From the IMG/VR virus record IMGVR_UViG_3300043466_001019, positions 1 to 31,403 of that record: a stretch of 31,403 nucleotides of DNA; one strand, written 5' to 3'. The notes beneath the pieces were generated by a model. That model did not search any database, was not told the DNA's origin, and worked only from the letters and a program-made list of their open reading frames with translations. The translations under genes were made by a program, and so were the position numbers. This DNA is from a virus. The first letter of the stretch is position 1. Every line of letters starts with the position of its first letter. Shown here one piece after another: positions 1 to 6,316 of the stretch.

Positions 1-127
1 CAAAATACCCTTGCGCCTGGAGTTTCTTTTTTATCTTAGTCTGTATTTGCTGCTCTGTGAGAATTTTAGACATTTAAAATAGTTTTTAGACATTATTTAG
101 ACATTAATGAGTCATTATAAAAAAAAA
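1..127. repeat. Terminal direct repeat, left copy (circular junction overlap)
   Basis: These 127 bases are identical to 31277-31403. The left copy holds the first 24 codons of the VRR-NUC gene (minus strand, ATG at 73-71), cut off by the contig edge, and the end of a 30-aa ORF. A repeat of exactly 127 bases that cuts through a gene is what a de Bruijn assembler with k=127 leaves at the ends of a circular contig, so I read it as overlap rather than a biological terminal repeat. The unique circle is then 31,276 bp. Confidence 0.9.
65..104 (-). repeat. Three copies of ATGTCTAAA around the VRR-NUC start
   Basis: On the minus strand the 9-mer ATGTCTAAA occurs at 104-96, 93-85 and 73-65 (repeated at 31380-31341 in the right terminal copy). 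The last copy is the start of the VRR-NUC gene (Met-Ser-Lys). The first opens a three-codon frame ending in TAA, and the second opens a frame of about 21 codons. It may be a small duplication or a translational re-initiation arrangement, since the preceding 30-aa ORF stops right at the first copy. Confidence 0.6.
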
Positions 128-196
128 AGCAACGGCTAACGTGATTACTGAAATCCACGCCATAATTTCTACGATTAATTCCTCTTTATTATTCAT
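104..196 (-). CDS. Very small membrane protein (30 aa)
   Basis: The ATG at 196-194 opens a 30-codon frame ending in TAA at 106-104. The product begins MNNKEELIVEIMAW and continues as one hydrophobic segment rich in Val, Ala, Phe and Ile, so it should be a single-pass inner-membrane peptide. The ATG overlaps the stop of the upstream 56-aa gene in the form ATGAATAA, the same coupling seen at 8025-8032 elsewhere in this genome. The function is unknown. It could be a chance ORF, but the tight overlap and clean TM segment favour a real gene. Confidence 0.5.
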   Translation of the reverse strand: MNNKEELIVEIMAWISVITLAVAFFFIMTH

Positions 197-359
197 TACG
201 TTTTTTATAAATTTTAAATAATTCCTCTATTGTTAAATCCTTTCCCTTATAATCCCAAAGGTATATTGAATTAAAATCGCACTCCAATCGCAACCAAGTT
301 ACAAATTGAATAATCTCGATTAAATCGTCGTCCTTTGGAATGTATTTTGTACCTTTCAT
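189..359 (-). CDS. Small protein of unknown function (56 aa)
   Basis: The frame runs from ATG at 359-357 to TAA at 191-189. The product starts MKGTKYIPKDDDLIEIIQFV and is mixed in charge, with a Lys-rich C-terminus and no membrane segment. The start overlaps the stop of the preceding 66-aa gene by 4 nt (ATGA), and its own end overlaps the next small ORF by 8 nt, so it sits inside a translationally coupled string of small genes. I do not recognise a family. Two Trp residues and good frame continuity support a folded small protein. Confidence 0.65.
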   Translation of the reverse strand: MKGTKYIPKDDDLIEIIQFVTWLRLECDFNSIYLWDYKGKDLTIEELFKIYKKRNE

Positions 360-556
360 AATAATTCAATTTCTTTTTTAACTTCTTCCCAATACTTTGT
401 AAATACATTCGTATGTGAATTTTCTAATACCTCATCAACTGCTATTAATGCACAAACCTTAGCATCTTCTACAGCTTCTTCATCATACATTAAATTAGCT
501 TTTAAATAACTATAGTATTTATTAACCAATTTCCAAGCTTTTTCTTTTGCTGTCAT
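356..556 (-). CDS. Small conserved phage protein, tandem paralogue A (66 aa)
   Basis: The product has the pattern AKEKAWKLVNKY near the N-terminus, then CALIAVDEVLE in the middle, and ends YWEEVKKEIELL. The next gene upstream (68 aa) has the same three blocks in the same order, and the 105-aa protein at 1028-1345 has a diverged version, so these are paralogues. Small proteins with a CALIAVDEI core are common hypothetical genes in Bacteroidetes phages and prophages, from memory and without known function. It appears mostly helical and cytoplasmic. It overlaps its neighbours by 4 nt on both sides. Confidence 0.85.
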   Translation of the reverse strand: MTAKEKAWKLVNKYYSYLKANLMYDEEAVEDAKVCALIAVDEVLENSHTNVFTKYWEEVKKEIELL

Positions 557-759
557 AGTTTTTCTATCTTTTTTTTAACTTTTTCCCAGTTTATATCTTG
601 ACCATAGCATTCGTATTTACTGCATCCATTTTTTTCTTTTAATATCTCATTAACTGCTATTAATGCACATTTTTTTTGCTCGTGTATTGAGGGAATAAAT
701 ATTTCATTTAAAAAACTGTATTTATTTACTAACTCTTTGGCTTTCTCTTTTGCTTTCAT
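553..759 (-). CDS. Small conserved phage protein, tandem paralogue B (68 aa)
   Basis: This is a second member of the same family: KAKEKAKELVNKY at the start, KKCALIAVNEILKEK in the centre and WEKVKKKIEKL at the end. The middle linker differs from copy A and carries two extra Cys residues. The stop overlaps the start of copy A by 4 nt (ATGA). Tandem copies with divergent linkers suggest an old duplication retained in the phage rather than an assembly artefact. The function is unknown. Confidence 0.85.
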   Translation of the reverse strand: MKAKEKAKELVNKYSFLNEIFIPSIHEQKKCALIAVNEILKEKNGCSKYECYGQDINWEKVKKKIEKL

Positions 760-770
760 AGGTTTAATAT

Positions 771-1028
771 TTATCTCTCATTACTGAGAGATATTTTCTT
801 TACAAAATTATCGTTATAATCAAACTCCAACTCAAAAAATTCTCCATTGTCTAAATACTTAAATGTATAAATGTAATGAGAGCAAAAGGCTTTTTTATCG
901 TTGCTCCACTTCTCCGGCATTTCTAAATTTTTAGCCGTTCCGATCATTCGAAACTCACGCCCAGCCGTTCCGACTTGAGGTAATAAGTGAATACCGATTT
1001 TATTATTCTTTACAATTAGATAGTCCAT
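771..1028 (-). CDS. Small protein of unknown function (85 aa)
   Basis: The frame starts with ATG at 1028, sharing one base with the TAA of the upstream 105-aa gene (TAATG), and ends 11 nt before the paralogue B start. The product is beta-like with alternating hydrophobic residues (MDYLIVKNNKIGIHLL, then FCSHYIYTFKYLDNGEFFEL). It has no signal or membrane segment. It separates two members of the CALIAV-type family. I do not recognise it. Confidence 0.75.
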   Translation of the reverse strand: MDYLIVKNNKIGIHLLPQVGTAGREFRMIGTAKNLEMPEKWSNDKKAFCSHYIYTFKYLDNGEFFELEFDYNDNFVKKISLSNER

Positions 1029-1345
1029 TATTTAGGATAATTTTTATCAATATTATTTTTTACACTATTCCAAAAAATAACAAAATTACTTATTTCAGCT
1101 CTTACTTTTGCATCCAACTCAATAGCATGAGTTGTATTTGTATAATCAATAGTATAAGCGCATTTTTTATTAGCATCAAGTATTTCATCAATTAAATCAA
1201 ATATAATTTTTTTACTTAATTCTTTATCTATAACAGCTACAATCCAGCCAATTTTTTCATCGTTATAGTCTTTATGTTTTAAATAAAATTTATTCCAAAG
1301 CTCTTCAGCTTTTTTTTCTACTGATATATCAAAATCACTTTTCAT
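1028..1345 (-). CDS. Third, diverged CALIAV-family paralogue (105 aa)
   Basis: The product contains EKKAEELWNKFYLKHKDY, then an inserted segment of about 35 residues, then IFDLIDEILDANKKCAYTID, and ends FWNSVKNNIDKNYPK. The order (K-x-x-ELxNKF, a DEI-like helix with Cys, W-x-x-VKxxI at the end) matches the 66- and 68-aa proteins, with the central Cys-Ala block reordered and insertions. It lies 3 nt downstream of the DUF3310-like gene, so all are on one transcript. The homology to the two shorter copies is my reading by eye. The function is unknown. Confidence 0.75.
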   Translation of the reverse strand: MKSDFDISVEKKAEELWNKFYLKHKDYNDEKIGWIVAVIDKELSKKIIFDLIDEILDANKKCAYTIDYTNTTHAIELDAKVRAEISNFVIFWNSVKNNIDKNYPK

Positions 1346-1348
1346 AAC

Positions 1349-1579
1349 TTATAAATTTTTTATCGCCCAATTGGCGTAGTCAATAATCTTTTGAAAATCC
1401 TCTTTGTCTTGATCTTTTTTTCTCCAGTTGTATTTGTCAATATTAAATTTGCAAATAGCCAATATTTCCTCCTTACTTAAGTTTGCCTCAGCTCGCTCAA
1501 AGGTATCGATACCGATTTGATATTGCTTTGGTTTTTTGACGTATGGATTTGTAATTGTCTCAAAAAATTCTTTACTCAT
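1349..1579 (-). CDS. DUF3310-like small protein
   Basis: The 76-aa product has the layout of DUF3310 proteins: an N-terminal NPYVKKPKQYQIGIDTFE segment (like the usual HY..GIE motif), a central LAICKFNIDKYNWRKKDQDK (counterpart of the family's GN.IKYLWR...K) and a C-terminal DFQKIIDYANWAIKNL helix. DUF3310 is widespread in phages and is often annotated as nucleotide-kinase-like, but its function is not established. It is the first gene after the TATATTTG box at 1665-1672 and its structured leader, and so heads an operon that runs through the junction to the nuclease and methyltransferase. Confidence 0.7.
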   Translation of the reverse strand: MSKEFFETITNPYVKKPKQYQIGIDTFERAEANLSKEEILAICKFNIDKYNWRKKDQDKEDFQKIIDYANWAIKNL

Positions 1580-1609
1580 AATATAAAAAATAAACCCTCC
1601 TCGATTGCT

Positions 1610-1660
1610 ACCGCCAAGTGCAAAAGAAAAGGGAATTATTAAATACTTTACTTTGGCGGT
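1610..1660 (-). ncRNA. Structured 5' leader of the DUF3310-like operon
   Basis: Between the -7 box at 1665-1672 and the ATG at 1579 there is an 8-bp perfect inverted repeat, ACCGCCAA at one end and TTGGCGGT at the other (plus-strand arms 1610-1617 and 1653-1660), enclosing 35 nt. The enclosed CCCTTTTC can pair with GAGGAGGG located after the stem (two G-U pairs), which would make a pseudoknot. The GC-rich arms stand out in this AT-rich genome. A leader RNA structure is an inference. Confidence 0.5.
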
Positions 1661-1664
1661 TGTA

Positions 1665-1697
1665 CAAATATAATAATATTATTTTATTATATCCAAA
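1665..1697 (-). promoter_or_regulatory. Predicted host-type promoter for the DUF3310-like operon
   Basis: On the minus strand TTTG at 1697-1694 is followed after 21 nt by TATATTTG at 1672-1665. This matches the Bacteroidetes consensus of TTTG at -33 and TAnnTTTG at -7. The -33 part lies within the last codons of the upstream SF2 helicase gene. Transcription would begin about 80-85 nt upstream of the ATG at 1579, leaving room for the structured leader. Confidence 0.65.
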
Positions 1698-2920
1698 TTA
1701 TTTTGATTAAAAATTTTCAAAGTATAATCTTTTTTCTTTAATACCGTTTTATAAATGTCAAGTTCAATTCCTCCTTTGCTAAATATCCAAAAGACCTCAT
1801 TTGATTGTCTTTGCATTGTCGTTAATCTGTCTCGAGATTGCCAGTAACTCGTTGCACTGAAAGCGATATTATAATAGACTAAGTATTTGGCATTCTTTAA
1901 ACTTATTCCCTCACGTCCGGAGACGATTTGCAAAGCGATATTTTTATCGGTATTGTCAAACTCTTGAACATCATTTGTCAAGTTCTCGACGCCAAAAACT
2001 GAGAGCAAAGCGTTATATTCCTCTTTGAAGACGTAAAAAATTGCAATTTTTACTCCCTTAAATTTTTCGAGAGTAAATTCAGCCTTTGAGTAATCAATTA
2101 CTTTTGAAGTTCCGTCCTCAAATTTACAAGTCCCTGAGCTTAGTTGGTGGATTTTCTGCATTAATTTAACTCCAGTATCTCCGAGAATGACCTGTCCGTC
2201 GGTGTTCTTAACAACTAAATTTTTTTTGAGCTTGTTAATTATTAAATTTGTTATCGGTTGCATTTCACATTCGAGGATCATTTCGTTGACTGAGGTTGTG
2301 AAACCGGCTTGAGCTTGTGTAAAAGTGATTAAATAGTTTTGAATTACTCTTTTGATTAACGACTCTTTGGCTTGAGAGTAGTCTTTTATAACCGCATAGC
2401 CTAAGCGTTTCTCTTTTACGTCCACATAATCGACAGCCCACTTGTAAAAGTTAGTATATTGTTTAAATGGAGAATAATCGGAAACCCAAAATTGATTAAA
2501 CCATTGCGAATGACTCTCTGGCGTTGGCGTTCCGGATAAGAATATCATTGGCAAATGAGAGTAACGCTTTTTAAATAGCTGAGCGACTTTATTCGGCTTT
2601 GGAAACGCTCCATATTTGTGATGCTCATCCGAAACGACTAAGTCAAAATCAATATCGTCAATTTTATGTAAACTTTGATCGTTTATAATTACAATTTCAA
2701 ATTCATAACCAAAATTAAAATGATCTCTTTCAATACTTGAAATCGCTTTTTTCTTAGTTACAAATAATACCTTTTTAGCTCCAAAGAGTTTACAAGTTTC
2801 CAACGCAATAGCTGTTTTGCCTGTGCGGACTTCGCAGCAATAGTAAACTATTTTTTTATGCGTTAAAATCTCGACTCCCTCTTTGGCTAATTTTGACTGA
2901 TAATCTCTTAATTTAAGCAT
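1679..2920 (-). CDS. SF2 DNA helicase (SNF2/DEAD-like)
   Basis: The 413-aa protein has the motor motifs of superfamily 2 helicases in order: an RDYQ-like Q motif near residue 5, Walker A CEVRTGKT at 29-36, the DEHH box at 98-101, motif III SGTPTP at 129-134, and C-terminal motifs V/VI in the segments SGREGISL and YWQSRDRLTTMQRQ. It should be an ATP-dependent DNA translocase acting in phage replication or recombination. It lies downstream of the primase-helicase, with a homing endonuclease gene inserted between them. The ATG at 2920 lies inside the last codons of that endonuclease (8-nt overlap). Its own tail contains the promoter for the next operon. Confidence 0.92.
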   Translation of the reverse strand: MLKLRDYQSKLAKEGVEILTHKKIVYYCCEVRTGKTAIALETCKLFGAKKVLFVTKKKAISSIERDHFNFGYEFEIVIINDQSLHKIDDIDFDLVVSDEHHKYGAFPKPNKVAQLFKKRYSHLPMIFLSGTPTPESHSQWFNQFWVSDYSPFKQYTNFYKWAVDYVDVKEKRLGYAVIKDYSQAKESLIKRVIQNYLITFTQAQAGFTTSVNEMILECEMQPITNLIINKLKKNLVVKNTDGQVILGDTGVKLMQKIHQLSSGTCKFEDGTSKVIDYSKAEFTLEKFKGVKIAIFYVFKEEYNALLSVFGVENLTNDVQEFDNTDKNIALQIVSGREGISLKNAKYLVYYNIAFSATSYWQSRDRLTTMQRQSNEVFWIFSKGGIELDIYKTVLKKKDYTLKIFNQNNLDIIK

Positions 2921-3638
2921 ATCTAAAAAATGTATTATTTTTTTTATAAATTGACAAATGAGACCATAATTTTCTTTTATCCCAATTAATAGTTTTTGCT
3001 GCGTCTTCTAAGGTATCGTAATAAATTCCGGTTACAATATTAATAATTGGCTTATATAAATAATTTTTATCTCCTTTTAATTTTTCACTTATTTTTTGCT
3101 TTGAAACTTCAGTATGATTTTTTCCAAAGAATGGATTATTATCTTTTAATCTACTTTTACTTAAAAATAATTTTTGCCACTCAGGAATGTTTTTACCTCT
3201 TAATTTTGAAACTCTTTTTTCAATAGTTTCGTTTGATTGTTTTTTTCCTAAATTATACGATCTTAATTTTATTTTACATTCCTCGCTTATAATTTTACCT
3301 TTTTGAGATTGAGATATTTTTATTTTTGTCTCTTCGCTTAATCTACCGCTTTTATCATTTGTTTTAGTATAAACACAATTTAAACCAATTTCAATAGAAT
3401 TAAAAAATTCTTGCCAAAAACGTTCTTTTATATTTAATTCATTTATTTTACAAGTTTCTAAAATTTCAAATATATGATTTTCAGATCCGTATTTTTTTAA
3501 TGAATAATATAATTTTGGACTATCATTTGAATATAATTTTTTATGATAATTCCACCTTTTATAAATATCAACACTTTGCCCAATATAAATCTTATTATTT
3601 GGAGAAGTAATTTTATAAATTCCTATTTGTGTGTCCAT
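2913..3638 (-). CDS. GIY-YIG homing endonuclease 1 (NUMOD3-type)
   Basis: The 241-aa product starts with a GIY-YIG nuclease domain: GIY at 6-8, YIG at 18-20, the catalytic Arg at R28 and the metal-binding Glu at about E72 (KERFWQEF). Then come NUMOD3-type DNA-binding repeats (SEETKIKISQSQKG and GKNHTEVSKQKISEKLKG) and a C-terminal NUMOD1-like helix-turn-helix (TGIYYDTLEDAAKTI). Such enzymes cut DNA site-specifically and spread their own gene. The coding DNA is visibly more AT-rich than its neighbours. It sits between primase-helicase and helicase genes with no intron signals, so I call it free-standing. It resembles the second copy at 7086-7796. Confidence 0.93.
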   Translation of the reverse strand: MDTQIGIYKITSPNNKIYIGQSVDIYKRWNYHKKLYSNDSPKLYYSLKKYGSENHIFEILETCKINELNIKERFWQEFFNSIEIGLNCVYTKTNDKSGRLSEETKIKISQSQKGKIISEECKIKLRSYNLGKKQSNETIEKRVSKLRGKNIPEWQKLFLSKSRLKDNNPFFGKNHTEVSKQKISEKLKGDKNYLYKPIINIVTGIYYDTLEDAAKTINWDKRKLWSHLSIYKKNNTFFRYA

Positions 3639-3675
3639 AATTTAAAAATTTTTATTAAAAAATTTATTTTTTAAT

Positions 3676-6006
3676 CTAAAAAGCTATATCGTCGTCCTCG
3701 ACTAATTCAACGTTATTTGTTTTGATTGTAAACCAACGCATGCCGTTAGTATTTCCGTCGATATATTTTGCACCTATAAAATTGCAATACTTTTGTACCC
3801 AAATATTAAACTTCTTATTTGTCAACCATTTTTTATAATCCTGGTACTCGGTTGTAAAATTATTGAAGTAAAATGATTTTTCGAGTCTTTGATTGTGAGG
3901 TACGTTTTCAATATCCTTAACCCACTCCAAAAACTCCATAGAAGTCTCAGCGATAAATTTACGCATTTTAATATTTTTGGCGTTTTGAGGTACTAATCCC
4001 AATTTCAAATAAGATTGTAAACAATAAACCATATAATTATCAAAGCGCTTATAATCGTCTTCATCCCAGTCGTCAAATAGTTGGCGATTAAATTCGTCGT
4101 AAGGTGTCAAAGACTTTCCGTAAAATTGTGCGAACTCAATCTCAAACCTACGGCGATCGTGAGAATTTCCCTCTCCTTTAATTGCGTAATTTGTAGAGAT
4201 AACCATTTTAGGACTTTCCTCAACTTTCAATTTAATAGCGTCTTTGTTTTTACGCTCGAGAGTCATTCCCTCAGTTACCAAACTAAATTTGCTCTCAAAG
4301 TCAAAATTCTTTTTAACGTCGTCAAATACCAAAACTTGAGTCTCAGGCGAGACGGTCTGATATGGAAACGATTTTTTATCGTCAAATGACTTTCCGTCTA
4401 ATATTGATATTTTTCTAATTTGTTTTAAACCTTGTACAAATAATCCTTTCCCAGTTCCACCCTCCGGATTTTCGCTAATAACCTCATCATTTAAGATTAT
4501 AGCCTTATTATTCATTTTGTTTTTATAAGTACTTAAAAGATATCCAACGACGCACTCGATAGCTATTGGCTCATTATTGCTAATATTATTTATAAAAGTT
4601 TTATATTCATTCTCCAGGTCATCGCTTTGAATAAAATCTCTCTGAATAATTTGAGACTTCCAAACGTAGCCGTCAACGTCGATATAGTCAACCAATTTTA
4701 TAGAGTCTTTTGTGACTTCTAAAATTCCATTCTCAAAGGCAATATAAGATTTTGTTTTGGTGTCTTTTAGCATCATTAAATCGACGCTTTCAATCATTGA
4801 TAAATAATTCTCTGAGAATATATTTTGATAACTTGCGCAATAATTCCAAACGTCAATCTCTCCTCGATCCATTAAATAATTAAGTACGAAATCTTTTATT
4901 TTCTCGGCTGAGGTTTCAACTACTTTATTGGAGCTTATATAAATCCACGTTGCCTTTTGTGCCTCTGACTGAAAATATTTTTTAAATCCGTTACGCTCTA
5001 AAAATAATCGATACTTTAAATTATCAATTCTCAGTTTATTTTTTTCGCCATATTGCCAAAAGTCTTCGTGTTCGGATGCTTCCTTTATTTCGTTGAATGT
5101 ATCCTCCGTAATACCATATTTTTCGATTACTTCCTTTTTACCTTTCTTTAAATCTACTTTTATAGAGTCTATTTTATTATAATTCTCAAAGTATTTAATA
5201 TCAAAATTACGTTTTTTATAAGCGGATTTTATTGTCGTTTTTGCCTCTGTCTCTGAGAAGTCTCCTATTACTACATTATTAAGAATGTAACCCTCTGCAT
5301 TGCCTTGAGATATACCATATTCACAAAACGCTCCAGCCAAGTCAAAAATAAAAGCGTTACGCTCTCCCTCTCTAAAATCTTTTTGCCAATTCCACTCCAT
5401 TATTTTAGCAATAATTTTATCCTGGTCGGTAACCGGTAAAAGTGGCACTCGCTCCGATACATTAAATCCCTCCTCTTTTAATATTGGATTAAAAATTTCA
5501 GCCTCCGGATTAAAATAAATGTTCGGATCGTAGGACTCAAAACAAACTCGGTCAACGTTTGAGTTGCTAATATCAAAATAATCGAAATTAAATTGCTTTT
5601 GAAACTCTTTAAAGACTTTCGGATGAGTTTCTTTTGTGAGTTCATTTGATACTTTTATAACTCCTTTTATTCCTATTCCGGAGGGAGATATAAAAAGTAA
5701 ACAAAAATGTTTATTTTGTTTTAATACTTCCAATTGAGAAAGCATCGTTTCAACGTCAGGATATTTGTCAAAATCGACAACCATTAATCCGGAATGTTGT
5801 TGAAGTGAGTTTGAGTTTCGTTCGTTGAAAATACCGGCAAAAATAATACAGGGAAGTTTTGTTTTATTTTCTTTTGATCCGTTTCTGACTAATTCGACAA
5901 TCTCTTTTGAAGTTCCTTTTTTAATCCTATTGACTATTTTCTCAATTGGAACGTGAAAAGGTACGTCGGTTGACTTATACAAGTCTTTAAATACTGATAC
6001 TATCAT
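3676..6006 (-). CDS. Bifunctional primase-polymerase / SF3 helicase
   Basis: This 776-aa replication protein has an N-terminal VirE-N/archaeo-eukaryotic primase-like domain (GLMVVDFDK at 73-81, SPSGIGIKG at 107-115, SNVDRVCFESYDP at 149-161), a PriCT-like linker around 215-270, and a C-terminal SF3/D5-type helicase with Walker A PEGGTGKG at 514-521, Walker B VLVFDD ending at 563, sensor STNYAI at 604-609 and HDRRR at 616-620. It should prime and unwind phage DNA. The C-terminus is EDDDIAF, closely resembling the acidic tip of bacterial SSB proteins. It is preceded by a structured leader (6007-6091) and a TATCTTTG box at 6104-6111. Confidence 0.93.
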   Translation of the reverse strand: MIVSVFKDLYKSTDVPFHVPIEKIVNRIKKGTSKEIVELVRNGSKENKTKLPCIIFAGIFNERNSNSLQQHSGLMVVDFDKYPDVETMLSQLEVLKQNKHFCLLFISPSGIGIKGVIKVSNELTKETHPKVFKEFQKQFNFDYFDISNSNVDRVCFESYDPNIYFNPEAEIFNPILKEEGFNVSERVPLLPVTDQDKIIAKIMEWNWQKDFREGERNAFIFDLAGAFCEYGISQGNAEGYILNNVVIGDFSETEAKTTIKSAYKKRNFDIKYFENYNKIDSIKVDLKKGKKEVIEKYGITEDTFNEIKEASEHEDFWQYGEKNKLRIDNLKYRLFLERNGFKKYFQSEAQKATWIYISSNKVVETSAEKIKDFVLNYLMDRGEIDVWNYCASYQNIFSENYLSMIESVDLMMLKDTKTKSYIAFENGILEVTKDSIKLVDYIDVDGYVWKSQIIQRDFIQSDDLENEYKTFINNISNNEPIAIECVVGYLLSTYKNKMNNKAIILNDEVISENPEGGTGKGLFVQGLKQIRKISILDGKSFDDKKSFPYQTVSPETQVLVFDDVKKNFDFESKFSLVTEGMTLERKNKDAIKLKVEESPKMVISTNYAIKGEGNSHDRRRFEIEFAQFYGKSLTPYDEFNRQLFDDWDEDDYKRFDNYMVYCLQSYLKLGLVPQNAKNIKMRKFIAETSMEFLEWVKDIENVPHNQRLEKSFYFNNFTTEYQDYKKWLTNKKFNIWVQKYCNFIGAKYIDGNTNGMRWFTIKTNNVELVEDDDIAF

Positions 6007-6019
6007 ATTGTAAAAAAAT

Positions 6020-6091
6020 AGTCCCCAATACCAGCAGTGGTAGTTGCGTGGTATTAGGGACTTTGTAAAAAGTTAAATTATGGCTACCACT
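6020..6091 (-). ncRNA. Structured leader of the primase-helicase gene (hairpin with loop complement)
   Basis: Plus-strand arms 6020-6033 (agtccccaatacca) and 6049-6062 (tggtattagggact) form a 14-bp stem with one mismatch and a 15-nt loop. The loop holds agtggtag (6036-6043), an exact complement of ctaccact at 6084-6091, which would lie near the 5' end of the transcript. On the minus strand the stem is followed by A and then seven Ts just before the ATG at 6006, so it also resembles an intrinsic terminator. The layout fits an attenuator or a small terminated RNA in which the 5' end pairs with the hairpin loop. The structure is read from sequence; the function is inferred. Confidence 0.6.
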
Positions 6092-6103
6092 CCAAATGTT
6101 TTT

Positions 6104-6111
6104 CAAAGATA
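6104..6111 (-). promoter_or_regulatory. Predicted -7 box (TATCTTTG) for the primase-helicase operon
   Basis: TATCTTTG on the minus strand matches TAnnTTTG. The -33 region about 19 nt upstream reads TTAG, a weak match to TTTG. Transcription would start around 6098, placing the AGTGGTAG segment at the very 5' end of the leader. Confidence 0.5.
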
Positions 6112-6150
6112 ATAATTAATTTTATATAAACTAATTTTTTTTATTTTTTT

Positions 6151-6261
6151 TTAATAGTACACATTCAACACATTTTTTTGGAAAATGTACCCCCCCCCTA
6201 TAAATTTAAAATTTTATTTTCTAAGGGGGTATAGGGAAACGCTTAAAATGTGTACTATTAA
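6151..6261. repeat. 15-bp inverted repeat flanking a C9/G5 tract (origin-like intergenic region)
   Basis: The arms ttaatagtacacatt (6151-6165) and aatgtgtactattaa (6247-6261) are perfect inverted repeats 81 nt apart. Between them lie a run of nine Cs (6190-6198), an AT-only stretch and a run of five Gs (6225-6229), with TACCCCC and GGGGGTA able to pair. The whole 6007-6316 stretch has no gene. It lies between a terminator and the primase-helicase promoter, adjacent to SSB-like and primase genes, which is a typical place for a replication origin. That role is an inference. Confidence 0.55.
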
Positions 6262-6263
6262 GC

Positions 6264-6289
6264 AAAAAAAAGGAGGACTTAAGCCCTCC
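6264..6289 (-). terminator. Intrinsic terminator after the SSB-like gene
   Basis: On the minus strand GGAGG and CCTCC pair around an 8-nt loop (plus arms 6272-6276 and 6285-6289) and are followed by eight Ts (plus A-run 6264-6271). It lies 28 nt after the stop codon of the SSB-like gene and separates it from the primase operon. Confidence 0.85.
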
Positions 6290-6316
6290 GATTTCCATTA
6301 TTAACCAAACTAATTA

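Noticed and set aside
1-127. Genuine direct terminal repeats of a linear phage genome
   Set aside because: The length is exactly 127 and the repeat cuts through a coding sequence, which fits a k-mer overlap better, though a true terminal repeat cannot be excluded without reads.
4081-4389. Plus-strand open frames across the window, for example 4081-4389, 19320-19817 and 25357-25680
   Set aside because: All lie opposite well-supported minus-strand genes, have no recognisable domains and show the composition of antisense frames.
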